A DNA stretch of 64,000 bases from an uncultured Collinsella sp. (GTDB lineage: Bacteria; Actinomycetota; Coriobacteriia; Coriobacteriales; Coriobacteriaceae), in contig CAJLUE010000004.1 in the NCBI GenBank assembly GCA_905209765.1, positions 1 to 64,000 on the forward strand, written 5' to 3'. Shown here piece by piece: positions 1 through 7,231 of this stretch. The translations under genes and the position numbers were made by a program. The notes under the pieces are model-generated. The model had not been told where the DNA came from. It was given only the letters and a program-made list of their open reading frames with translations, and did not search any database. How positions within the stretch are numbered: position 1 is the first letter of the stretch; each line of letters opens with the position of its first letter.

Positions 1-1
1 T

Positions 2-238
2 GAGCTTAGGGCAGGAGAGCACAGTTTTACCAGCGCACAATTTCATTCAAGCCCCGCCAAACAGATGTTGCTCGTCGAGGACATGGACTGGTTTGACGGC
101 GACAAACTCGAAGGCTTCGTTGACGAGGCAATCGAAATTCTGTCCAGAAACGACGCGCTCACGGCAAGGCTGCCATATCTAAAAGAGACGCTAACGTGGC
201 GCCTCGAAAGAATGATCGACATCGCTGAATGGAGTTAG
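2..238 (+). CDS. C-terminal fragment of an unidentified protein (cut by window edge)
   Basis: An open frame runs in from the left edge and ends at TAG (236-238), giving about 78 residues. The visible part is hydrophilic and probably helical, with the stretches SPAKQMLLVEDMDWFD and RLPYLKETLTWRLERM. It has no membrane segment or recognisable catalytic motif. The tail pattern of a hydrophobic DMDWFD turn followed by a terminal helix faintly recalls HipA-like kinases, but this is weak and I do not assign a function. It is convergent with the NYN gene that follows. Confidence 0.5.
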   Translation, partial: ELRAGEHSFTSAQFHSSPAKQMLLVEDMDWFDGDKLEGFVDEAIEILSRNDALTARLPYLKETLTWRLERMIDIAEWS

Positions 239-265
239 CGAGACAGCGTCGCGCCGTCAGCTCCC

Positions 266-943
266 CTACCTCCCGCGAAGGGCCTTGAGCTTGGCCAGCG
301 CCTCGGGGCTTAGGCGACTGCCCAGGGTCATCTTGATCTGCGGAGCTTCCTCTGCCTCGTGAACGTCGTTATCGATCTGTTTGATCTCGTCCACCAGCAT
401 ACGGCTCGAGATGCGCGTAACGCCCTTGCCCATGACGACGGCTTGGATCGTGCCGTCGCTCGACACCACGGAGCACGCGCGGCCTTCCTCGCGCGCCTCG
501 ATGCAGAGCTTCTGCACCACGGTATCGGCCGAGACGCCCGTCGGCGAAAACTCGATGCGCACGCCACGGGCCGGCAGGTTGGGGCGCTCGCTGGAGATAT
601 TGCCCGCACCGTCAAACACGATTACGGCCTCGTAGCGGCCCTGGGCAAAGGCGGCGACATCGTTGATGAGCGCGGTGCGCGCCATATCGTGGACGTCGCT
701 GGAATACGGATCGTCGGAATGGTCGTAGACGAGCTTTTCGTAGCGCGGCGTGCAGTGAATCACGTTGTAGCCGTCGACCACCAGCAGCTCGGGCTTATTG
801 GAATGCACTGTCGAGACCGGGTCGGCGATAGCCTGCGCAAACGCATTGCCGCCCACGCCATAGGTCGCGGCCGAAACAATCGGCTTGGCCGAGCCCTCGC
901 CAAAGCGCTTGGCCTTGGACTTGGCGCGGTTCTTCTTGGACAT
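266..943 (-). CDS. NYN-domain ribonuclease-like protein (YacP/Rae1 type)
   Basis: The product has 225 residues. A basic, lysine-rich N-terminus (about 1-20) and a low-complexity linker precede an NYN (PIN-like) nuclease domain opening with VDGYNVI at 56-62. Conserved acidic residues follow, for example in VIVFDGAG and SADTVVQKL. In Bacillus the homologue YacP/Rae1 is a ribosome-associated mRNA endonuclease, so a role in RNA decay or translation is likely by homology. The ATG has a strong GGAGGAG site inside the end of rlmB, and only 3 nt separate the genes. The neighbourhood cysS-rlmB-yacP is the conserved Firmicute order. Confidence 0.88.
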   Translation of the reverse strand: MSKKNRAKSKAKRFGEGSAKPIVSAATYGVGGNAFAQAIADPVSTVHSNKPELLVVDGYNVIHCTPRYEKLVYDHSDDPYSSDVHDMARTALINDVAAFAQGRYEAVIVFDGAGNISSERPNLPARGVRIEFSPTGVSADTVVQKLCIEAREEGRACSVVSSDGTIQAVVMGKGVTRISSRMLVDEIKQIDNDVHEAEEAPQIKMTLGSRLSPEALAKLKALRGR

Positions 944-946
944 GCG

Positions 947-1861
947 CTACTCCTCCCCCATGAGCTCGCCGGCGTTGCGACGCAGCCACTCAAAGCATAG
1001 CGCCGTGGTCGCCTGGGCAACATTGAGGCTCTCGGTCATGCCGCGCTGGGGAAGCTTAGTCAAAAAGTCGCATTTCTCGAGCACAAGACGCGAGATGCCG
1101 TCGCCCTCGGAGCCCATGACGAGCGCAACGCGGCCCTCGAAGGGAGCATCCCAGCAACTGCCTTCGGCGTGCTCGGAGGCGCCGCCCACCCAAAAGCCGG
1201 CGGCCTTGAGGTCATCGAGCGCACGGGCGATATTGGGAACCTGCGCGATGGGCAGGTGCATGACGGCGCCGGCAGAAGTCTTGTAGCTGCCGACGGTCAC
1301 ACCGGCGGCGCGCTTGTTGGCAATGATGACGCCCGCCGCGCCCACGACCTCGGCGGAGCGCACGATGGCGCCAAAGTTGCCGTCGTCGGTCACATGGTCG
1401 AGCACGACGACGAGCGCCGGACCGTCGCCCGCATGGTCGAGGATATCGGCAACATCGGCATAGGGGAAGTTGCCAACCTCGAGCGCAATGCCCTGGTGAG
1501 CGCCATGGCTCGACAGCGCATCGAGCTGCGCGCGCGGCACATACTTAATGCGGACGCCCGCGGCGTTGAGGTCGTCGACCAGGCGCGACAAGGCGGCATC
1601 GCGCTCCCCGCCCTCGGCAATGAGCGCGCACTTGACGGGAAAGCCGGTACGCAGCGCCTCGGCGGCAGCACGGCGACCTTCGATAAACTCGCCCTTGGGA
1701 GCCTGGACAGCGTCGCGGTTGCGATCGTGCTGCGGACGTGGGGCCTGGGAGCGCTCGCGCTGGCCCTTGGGAGTGGCAGCGCGGTCGTTGCGGCGAATCG
1801 GACGCGAGCCAGAAGCGGCCTGCTTGCCGCCACGAGACGCACGCTTGCGATTGTCGGCCAT
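947..1861 (-). CDS. rlmB: 23S rRNA (guanosine-2'-O-)-methyltransferase, TrmH/SpoU family
   Basis: This 304-residue SPOUT methyltransferase is expected to methylate a guanosine ribose in 23S rRNA (G2251 in E. coli) using S-adenosylmethionine. A basic, probably disordered N-terminus (about 1-60) precedes the SpoU substrate-binding domain (EGRRAAAEAL). The trefoil-knot domain carries motif 1 (DDGNFGAIVRSAE), motif 2 (VMGSEGDG) and motif 3 (SLNVAQATTALCFEW). The ATG at 1859-1861 has an AGGAGG site. It lies upstream of, and almost abuts, the NYN gene. Bacillus has mrnC (mini-RNase III) between cysS and rlmB; here there is only a 143-nt gap. Confidence 0.93.
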   Translation of the reverse strand: MADNRKRASRGGKQAASGSRPIRRNDRAATPKGQRERSQAPRPQHDRNRDAVQAPKGEFIEGRRAAAEALRTGFPVKCALIAEGGERDAALSRLVDDLNAAGVRIKYVPRAQLDALSSHGAHQGIALEVGNFPYADVADILDHAGDGPALVVVLDHVTDDGNFGAIVRSAEVVGAAGVIIANKRAAGVTVGSYKTSAGAVMHLPIAQVPNIARALDDLKAAGFWVGGASEHAEGSCWDAPFEGRVALVMGSEGDGISRLVLEKCDFLTKLPQRGMTESLNVAQATTALCFEWLRRNAGELMGEE

Positions 1862-2004
1862 AAAGCGGCCTCCTTAAATAGATAACGAACAAGAATCGAC
1901 CGTCCGAGCCACGGCACCTTGCCTTTCAATCGTCGGGCATGACCACCAGGTCTATGCCCTCCTCTTTCAAGGCAATCTGCCGCACCTCGAACGGTCAACA
2001 AATA
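1862..2004 (-). other. cysS-rlmB gap holding a coding-like remnant and a hairpin
   Basis: On the minus strand, a frame ending in TGA reads as about 20 plausible codons (VRQIALKEEGIDLVVMPDD) but has no convincing start. The same stretch contains nested complementary segments: TTGCCTT/AAGGCAA outside, and GGGCAT/ATGCCC inside. It may be the residue of a deleted gene at the usual mrnC position, or a structured mRNA spacer. Confidence 0.3.
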
Positions 2005-3471
2005 CTAGAGAGTCTTAATACGGGTACCTGCGGCCGTATCTTCAATCGTCAGGCCCAGGTCCTTGAGCTGGTCGCGGATGGCGTCGGCCAGATCCCAGTT
2101 CTTGGCGGCGCGGGCCTCGGCGCGGGCCTCGAGAATCTTGGCAGCGGCCTCGTCCACGTCGTCGCCCGTGTAGGCGACCAGGCCGGCAGCAACGCCTAGC
2201 AGACCCAGCGGCAGCTCGACCTTGGGCTCGGGGAGCTCAACGCCAAGCGTATCGAGCAGCTCGGCCAGCGTGTCGGCGGCGGCAAGCGCGGCGGCCTTGT
2301 CGGCAGCGTCGCCCGCCTGCTCCAAGTACTGGTTGCACTCGGTCACAAAGCCAAAGACGGCACCCATGGCACCAGCGGTGTTAAAGTCGTCGTCCATGCA
2401 CTCCTTAAAGGCAGCACGAGTCTCAGCGGCCTTGGCGGCAAATGCCTCGGCGGCAGCCACATCGGCATCGGCCGTCGCATGGTTCGCGGCCCAGCGCAGG
2501 TTCTCGACCGTACCGGCGATACGCGTGAGCGAGTTCTCGGCACCCTCCAGGCGCTCCCAAGAAAAGTCAAGCGGCGAGCGATAGCTCGTCTGCAGCATCA
2601 GCAGGCGCAGGGCGGCAGCGGAGTGCTGCTCGAGCACCTCGGCCAGCGTAAAGAAGTTTCCGAGCGACTTGGACATCTTCTCACCGTCTACCAGCAGCAT
2701 GCCCGTGTGCATCCAGGTGTTGGAGAAGCCCTGGTGCCAGGCGCAGGTGGCCTGGGCGCACTCGTTCTCGTGATGCGGGAAGGCAAGGTCGGAGCCGCCG
2801 CCGTGGATGTCGATCGGAGTGCCCAGGTAGCGATGCACCATGGCGGCGCACTCGGTGTGCCAACCGGGACGGCCCTCGCCCCAGGGGCTCGGCCAGCTGG
2901 GCTCGCCGGGCTTGGCGGCCTTCCACAGGGCAAAGTCGAGCGGGTCGTTCTTGTCCTCGTTCTCCTCGATGCGCGCACCCACCATCAGGTCGTCGATGTT
3001 GCGGCCCGAGACCTGACCATAGTTGGGATCGCTGCGCACGGCAAAGTACACATCGCCGTTATCGGCTGCGTAAGCGTGGCCCTGCTCGATAAGCGTCTTG
3101 ATCATGGCGATCATGGGGCCGATCTCCTTGGTGGCGCGGGGGCGCACATCGGGATCGAGCACGTTGGCGGCGCGCATGACGCCGATGAACTTGTCCGAGA
3201 ACTCCGTCGCGACCTCGGCAGCCGTACGGCCCTGCTCGTTGGCGCGCTTGATGATCTTGTCATCGACATCGGTGAGGTTCTGGGCGAACGTGACCTCGTA
3301 GCCGCTCGCGATGAGCCAGCGACGAATCACATCGAAGCTGATGAACGTGCGGGCATTGCCGATGTGAATATTGTCGTAGACCGTGGGGCCGCACACGTAC
3401 ATGCGGACCTTGCCGGACTCGATGGGCTGGAACTCTTCCTTTTTATGGGTAGCGCTGTTGTAGATACGCAT
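2005..3471 (-). CDS. cysS: Cysteinyl-tRNA synthetase
   Basis: This 488-residue class I synthetase charges tRNA-Cys. The N-terminal Rossmann fold has the zinc ligand C27 in CGPTVYDNIHIGN, where HIGN is the class I HIGH-like signature. KMSKSLGN is present near residue 270. Other zinc ligands are visible as a Cys in WHTECAAM and the histidines of FPHHENECAQ. The helical anticodon-recognition domain follows, and the length is normal. The ATG at 3469-3471 has an AGGAG site. It starts 3 nt after the ispF stop and is probably co-transcribed with disA-ispD-ispF. Confidence 0.97.
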   Translation of the reverse strand: MRIYNSATHKKEEFQPIESGKVRMYVCGPTVYDNIHIGNARTFISFDVIRRWLIASGYEVTFAQNLTDVDDKIIKRANEQGRTAAEVATEFSDKFIGVMRAANVLDPDVRPRATKEIGPMIAMIKTLIEQGHAYAADNGDVYFAVRSDPNYGQVSGRNIDDLMVGARIEENEDKNDPLDFALWKAAKPGEPSWPSPWGEGRPGWHTECAAMVHRYLGTPIDIHGGGSDLAFPHHENECAQATCAWHQGFSNTWMHTGMLLVDGEKMSKSLGNFFTLAEVLEQHSAAALRLLMLQTSYRSPLDFSWERLEGAENSLTRIAGTVENLRWAANHATADADVAAAEAFAAKAAETRAAFKECMDDDFNTAGAMGAVFGFVTECNQYLEQAGDAADKAAALAAADTLAELLDTLGVELPEPKVELPLGLLGVAAGLVAYTGDDVDEAAAKILEARAEARAAKNWDLADAIRDQLKDLGLTIEDTAAGTRIKTL

Positions 3472-3474
3472 TCG

Positions 3475-3969
3475 TTACTCCTTAACGGTTTTCTGTAGCA
3501 GGCAGACGGCCCAGGCGCCGATTCCCTCGCCCTGGCCTTCCCAACCGAGCTTTTCGGTCGTGGTGGCGGCGACGCCCACATTTTCGACGTCAACGCCCAG
3601 GGCATGGGCAAGGTTGGCGCGCATGGCATCGCGGTGCGGGGTGATCTTGGGTTGCTGACAGGCAATGGTGCAGTCGGCATCGACAAACTCAAAGCCCAGA
3701 TCGCGCGCATAGTCCATCACGCGAGCGAGCAGCACCATCGAATCGGCACCCTCGTAGGCGGGATCGGTGTCGGGGAATAGCTTGCCGATGTCTCCCCCGC
3801 GGCAGGCGCCCAGAATGGCGTCGGCCAAGGCGTGCGCGAGCACATCGGCATCCGAGTGGCCCAGCAGGCCGCGCTCGTAGGGAATGTCGACCCCGCCGAT
3901 GATACATCGACGCCCCTCCACCAGACGGTGAACGTCGTAGCCGTGTCCAATGCGCAGGTTACTGAACAT
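3475..3969 (-). CDS. ispF: 2-C-methyl-D-erythritol 2,4-cyclodiphosphate synthase
   Basis: The 164-residue enzyme carries out the cyclisation step of the MEP isoprenoid pathway. Visible hallmarks are GYDVHR near residue 10 (Asp and His metal ligands), LLGHSDADV (zinc His and substrate-binding segment), and TTTEKLGW near the C-terminus. Length matches the trimeric family. The start overlaps the end of ispD by 11 nt, which indicates translational coupling of the two MEP genes. The third pathway gene in the window, ispE, lies about 20 kb away. Confidence 0.97.
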   Translation of the reverse strand: MFSNLRIGHGYDVHRLVEGRRCIIGGVDIPYERGLLGHSDADVLAHALADAILGACRGGDIGKLFPDTDPAYEGADSMVLLARVMDYARDLGFEFVDADCTIACQQPKITPHRDAMRANLAHALGVDVENVGVAATTTEKLGWEGQGEGIGAWAVCLLQKTVKE

Positions 3970-4687
3970 GGGGAAGGTCCTCTCCCTCGGCCATACGGCC
4001 GAGCAGAATCGCGGTTACGGGACGCAGGTCCTCGGGCACCGTCACCTTAAGGTTATCGCGCGGGCTCTGAACGCAGCGGACGCGCCCACCCATGCGCTCG
4101 ACCAGCGAAGAATCGTCGGTCCCGATAAAGCCCTCGGTAATCGCCGCGGCATGGGCGCGCTTCATGGCGTCTACGCTAAAGATTTGCGGCGTCTGCGCGG
4201 CCCAATAGAGCTCGCGCGGCGGCGTCTCGACGATATTATCGCCGTCGACGATCTTGAGCGTGTCGATCGCAGGCTGGCCGCACACGACACCGTCGAGAGC
4301 ACGGTCGCCCACGAGCACGTCGATAGCGTGGTCGATGGCCTCGGTGGTAATGAGCGGACGAGCGCCGTCGTGGATGGCGACATATTCGAAACCCGCCGGA
4401 ACCGCATGCACGCCGGCACGAGTGGAATCCTGACGGGTATCGCCGGCATCGGCAAAGCTGATGGGCGTGTCATAGTCAAACGGGTCGATGGCCAGGCGGC
4501 GCATCTCGGCACGGCGCTCGGCAGGACAAACCACGACGATGTGGCCGACCTTATCGCTACGATCGAACGCGCGGATGGACCAGCTCATGAGCGGACGGCC
4601 CGCCACGTTAACGAGCTGCTTGCCGCCGGGATTACCAAAGCGCTGGCCGCTGCCACCGGCAACGACCACGGCGCATACGGGCGCCAT
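3959..4687 (-). CDS. ispD: 2-C-methyl-D-erythritol 4-phosphate cytidylyltransferase
   Basis: This 242-residue nucleotidyltransferase makes CDP-methylerythritol from CTP and MEP. The N-terminal pyrophosphorylase signature reads VVAGGSGQRFGN with a downstream KQL (about 8-25). AIHDGARPL is the substrate-binding loop, and the C-terminal half has the usual IFSVDAM and TDDSSLVE segments. The ATG overlaps the TAA of disA by one base (TAATG). It overlaps ispF downstream, so disA-ispD-ispF is a coupled unit. Confidence 0.96.
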   Translation of the reverse strand: MAPVCAVVVAGGSGQRFGNPGGKQLVNVAGRPLMSWSIRAFDRSDKVGHIVVVCPAERRAEMRRLAIDPFDYDTPISFADAGDTRQDSTRAGVHAVPAGFEYVAIHDGARPLITTEAIDHAIDVLVGDRALDGVVCGQPAIDTLKIVDGDNIVETPPRELYWAAQTPQIFSVDAMKRAHAAAITEGFIGTDDSSLVERMGGRVRCVQSPRDNLKVTVPEDLRPVTAILLGRMAEGEDLPHVQ

Positions 4688-5754
4688 TATGCGTTCCCCT
4701 GTTTGGTGCCCTTCATGCGGTACAGCGAGTCCGCAAGAATGGCAGGGTTGTTGACGCCAAAGTCGCCCAGGCGCTCCGGATCCTCGCTGATGTCGTCCAT
4801 GAGCTCTTGCAGCGAGCCGTACTCGTCGACGATCTTCTCGGCCACGCCGTCGCGTACGACGGACACTCGCGAAAGCGTGCGCAGGCCCAGCGGCGTCATG
4901 ACGGAGTCCTCGTCCAGGTCGTCATAGCCCAGAACTGCCGCCACATGCTGCGGGTCGGACAGGTCCTTAGGCGTCATGCGAGCGAGCTCTGCACGAATCT
5001 TCTCGGCGTTTGCCTCGGAGGAATCGCTCGCGTAGTCGCGGATCATCAGGTCGTATTCGGTATCCATGCTGGAACCGGCGAGCTGCTCGAGCTGCATCTG
5101 CACGAGCTTGCCCTGGTTGCCCAGCTTGACGATGCAATCCTTAAGCTCGGTCTTTGCTTGCTGCATGATCTCGAAGCTCGAGAAAATACCGGTAATGTCG
5201 GCGAGCGTAACGTAGTCGTCGAGCTCGAGGGCCGTCAGGCGCAGCAGGGAGCGGTCGAGCGACTGACGAGTAGTCTGAAGCGTGGCGACGAGCTGGTTGA
5301 CCGAGCTCATGATGGTGGTGACGGGCTGGATCTCGTAGCTCTTGCCGTGAACGTACACGTTAACGACGGCACGACGGGCCGAGACCGAGATCACGATGGC
5401 ATCGGTGAGCACCGACATGCGAGCGGCGGTGCGGTGACGCATGCCCGTCTCGCTCGTGGCAAGCGAGGGATCGGGATTGAGGTGGAAGTTGGCGCGCAGG
5501 ATCTGGGTGAGGTCGCCGTCGATGACGATGGCACCGTCCATCTTGGAGAGCTCGAACAGACGGTTCGAGGTGAACGAAATGTTGAGCGGGAAGCCGTCGT
5601 TACCGGCAGCGAGCACGTTTTCGGTGTCGCCGACGCAGATAAGGGCGCCCAGGTGACCGGCGATGATCATGTCGAGGGCGGTGCGGATCGGCTGACCAGG
5701 TGCCGTCAGGCGGATGGCCTGTTCCATACGCTTTTGCAGCTCGTTCTTATCCAA
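4687..5754 (-). CDS. disA: Diadenylate cyclase and DNA integrity scanning protein DisA
   Basis: The 355-residue protein condenses two ATP to c-di-AMP and couples this to scanning of branched DNA. The N-terminal DAC domain shows DGAIVIDGD (DGA at 73-75) and GMRHRTAARMS (RHR at 106-108), the two catalytic motifs. A helical linker and a C-terminal RuvA-like helix-hairpin-helix domain follow (LRTLSRVSVV, IVDEYGSLQELM). The start codon is TTG (5752-5754), preceded by a GGGAG site; no upstream in-frame ATG fits better. It heads the ispD-ispF-cysS run. The promoter must lie in 5755-5900, opposite the mntP leader. Confidence 0.96.
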   Translation of the reverse strand: MDKNELQKRMEQAIRLTAPGQPIRTALDMIIAGHLGALICVGDTENVLAAGNDGFPLNISFTSNRLFELSKMDGAIVIDGDLTQILRANFHLNPDPSLATSETGMRHRTAARMSVLTDAIVISVSARRAVVNVYVHGKSYEIQPVTTIMSSVNQLVATLQTTRQSLDRSLLRLTALELDDYVTLADITGIFSSFEIMQQAKTELKDCIVKLGNQGKLVQMQLEQLAGSSMDTEYDLMIRDYASDSSEANAEKIRAELARMTPKDLSDPQHVAAVLGYDDLDEDSVMTPLGLRTLSRVSVVRDGVAEKIVDEYGSLQELMDDISEDPERLGDFGVNNPAILADSLYRMKGTKQGNA

Positions 5755-5914
5755 GGCATCGCTCCCATCGTATACGCTCCATAAACGCTAAATAGTTTCT
5801 CACGGTTTGTCCCCGCGGCGCTTGCGAAATCCGATGCTTACAGAATGAGCGAACACAGCTGAGAGCCCAACCCAAATGGGCTGCTTATGTGGTAGCATCG
5901 GGATTCGCATAAAT
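5755..5914. promoter_or_regulatory. Divergent disA / mntP promoter region
   Basis: This is the 5' part of a 346-nt divergent intergenic region. On the plus strand an extended -10-like TGGTAGCAT (5890-5898) lies about 17 nt upstream of the riboswitch core, and a small AGCCCA/TGGGCT hairpin (about 5864-5882) precedes it. No convincing -35 box was found for either direction. Confidence 0.35.
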
Positions 5915-6007
5915 GAGGGAGTAGTCGCGTGATCGGGTTCGCCTCCGGTGGCGCGGCAAGTCAACATACTGGCCGAAACGGTCTGGCTTGCCTTAATGAA
6001 CGAGACT
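5915..6007 (+). ncRNA. yybP-ykoY (manganese-sensing) riboswitch aptamer
   Basis: The 5' strand contains GAGGGAGTAG (5915-5924), matching the conserved GGGGAGUAG of yybP-ykoY aptamers. A helix can form between GGCAAG (5955-5960) and CTTGCC (5987-5992) around a GCCG/CGGT hairpin, followed by AACGAGAC at the 3' side (about 5999-6006), the other conserved patch. The aptamer sits directly upstream of mntP, the classic target of this Mn(II) riboswitch. Its 3' end overlaps the terminator stem, so mutually exclusive folding is likely. Boundaries are approximate. Confidence 0.8.
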
Positions 6008-6047
6008 CGTGGCTGTGCGCGCAACGCGTACGCCACGGGTCTTTTTT
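6004..6047 (+). terminator. Riboswitch-controlled intrinsic terminator in the mntP leader
   Basis: The stem pairs GACTCGTGGC (6004-6013) with GCCACGGGTC (6032-6041) with one G-U pair, and is followed by six T (6042-6047). The left arm shares bases with the aptamer 3' motif, which implies control of read-through into mntP by metal binding. Confidence 0.85.
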
Positions 6048-6100
6048 GTTACTCCCCCAAGAGGTACACGCGGGCCCGCCCGCAGAGAGGGAGCCAGACT

Positions 6101-6679
6101 ATGGGACTCGCAGAGCTCGTGTTGCTCGCCGTTGGCCTTTCGATGGACGCCTTTGCCGTTTCCATCTGCAAAGGTCTCGGCATGAAAAAGATCAACCTTA
6201 AAGTCGCCGTGGTGCTCGGCCTGTTCTTTGGCGGCTTTCAGGCCGGCATGCCCGTAATCGGATGGGCGCTTGGCAGCCAGTTTATGGGCATCATCGGCCC
6301 CATCGACCACTGGATCGCCTTTATCCTGCTCGCCTTCATCGGCGGCAAAATGCTGTGGGAGGCCTTTGCCGAGGACGAGGATGAAGGCGACGGCAAGGAT
6401 GCCGAAAAGATTGACCTGGTCGAGTACCTGATCCTCGCTATCGCCACCTCAATCGACGCCCTAGCCGTGGGCATCTCATTTGCCGCGCTCTCGGTCGACA
6501 TCGTGCCCGCTGTATCGCTTATCGGCGTCACAACGTTTATCTTCTCCGTTGCCGGTGTGGCGATTGGCCACACCTTTGGTGCGCGCTACGAAAAGCCCGC
6601 CACCATCGTGGGCGGCGTCGTGCTCATCCTTATCGGCCTCAAGATTCTGCTGGAACACTTGGGTTTTTTGGCGCTGTAA
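6101..6679 (+). CDS. mntP: Manganese efflux pump MntP
   Basis: This 192-residue integral membrane protein exports Mn(II). It has six predicted hydrophobic segments arranged as an internal repeat, each half carrying a family Asp signature: GLSMDAFAVSICKG near the N-terminus and ATSIDALAVGISFA in the second half. An acidic loop (EDEDEGDGKD) separates the halves. A longer frame exists upstream, but the ATG at 6101 has a GAGGGAG site and fits the family N-terminus; the upstream extension is riboswitch RNA. It stands alone on the plus strand between the riboswitch and a terminator. Confidence 0.95.
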   Translation: MGLAELVLLAVGLSMDAFAVSICKGLGMKKINLKVAVVLGLFFGGFQAGMPVIGWALGSQFMGIIGPIDHWIAFILLAFIGGKMLWEAFAEDEDEGDGKDAEKIDLVEYLILAIATSIDALAVGISFAALSVDIVPAVSLIGVTTFIFSVAGVAIGHTFGARYEKPATIVGGVVLILIGLKILLEHLGFLAL

Positions 6680-6709
6680 AACACCCTTCAAAACTAAACG
6701 TCCGGGCAA

Positions 6710-6741
6710 GGTCTCATGCAGAGTTTTGCATGAGGCCTTTT
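6710..6741 (+). terminator. Intrinsic terminator of mntP
   Basis: An 11-bp stem (6710-6720 with 6727-6737, one G-U pair) and a 6-nt loop are followed by TTTT. The stem-loop contains the first of three TGCAGA(G/C)TTTTGCAT motifs shared with the hipB promoter. Confidence 0.8.
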
Positions 6742-6784
6742 CATGCAGACTTTTGCATGTCATACTGATATGCAAAAGTCTGCA
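6717..6784 (+). promoter_or_regulatory. Putative HipB operator array
   Basis: Three copies of a 15-16 nt motif occur. TGCAGAGTTTTGCATG is at 6717-6732 and TGCAGACTTTTGCATG at 6744-6759, with a perfect reverse complement of the latter at 6770-6784. Copies two and three make a 15-nt perfect inverted repeat with an 11-nt spacer, ending 5 nt before the hipB ribosome-binding site. HipB antitoxins repress their own operon through such palindromes, so autoregulation is inferred. Confidence 0.65.
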
Positions 6785-6799
6785 CGTTAGGAGATCGAC

Positions 6800-7231
6800 G
6801 TGGATACCCTTCCCATCACCACACCGCGCCAAGCTGGCATCTACGTGCGCCAGTCACGCGAGTCGCAGGGAATCACCCGTGCGACCCTCGCTAAAAAGGC
6901 CGGTGTTTCGGAGCGCCTGCTCGCATCGCTCGAGCTGGGCGACGCCACCGGCATTCGACTCGACAAGTTGCTGACCGTCTTTAACGCACTCGGCATAGGT
7001 CTCTTCGCGCAAAGCGATAACGACTCCATCACATCGCCCTCCGAACATCCGACGACGATAGTGAACCTCCCTATCGCGAACTCGAATACCCTGCCAAAGC
7101 CAAGCGTAGGCAGACAACCCACTCGACAAGGAACGCCATCTTCCTATGGTGCCTTGCTGGCCCAAATCGCAGCCGAGCAAGGCCTTTCCGGCACTTCAAA
7201 CCTCTCCTTTGGCTGCAAGGTTGTGAAATAA
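6800..7231 (+). CDS. hipB: HipB-like antitoxin, XRE-family DNA-binding protein
   Basis: The product has 143 residues. A helix-turn-helix of the XRE/Cro type lies at about 10-65 (RQSRESQGITRATLAKKAGVS, then LLASLELGD), and a low-complexity Ser/Pro/Thr-rich tail follows. The start is GTG at 6800 with an AGGAG site 6 nt upstream. The gene directly abuts hipA (TAA then ATG with no gap), the usual antitoxin-first order. By homology it binds and silences HipA and represses the operon. The tail is longer than in E. coli HipB (88 residues). Confidence 0.8.
   Translation: MDTLPITTPRQAGIYVRQSRESQGITRATLAKKAGVSERLLASLELGDATGIRLDKLLTVFNALGIGLFAQSDNDSITSPSEHPTTIVNLPIANSNTLPKPSVGRQPTRQGTPSSYGALLAQIAAEQGLSGTSNLSFGCKVVK

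Noticed and set aside
5948..6100. N-terminal extension of MntP in the longer open frame
   Set aside because: The DNA is the riboswitch and its terminator; the family start and a good ribosome-binding site are at 6101.
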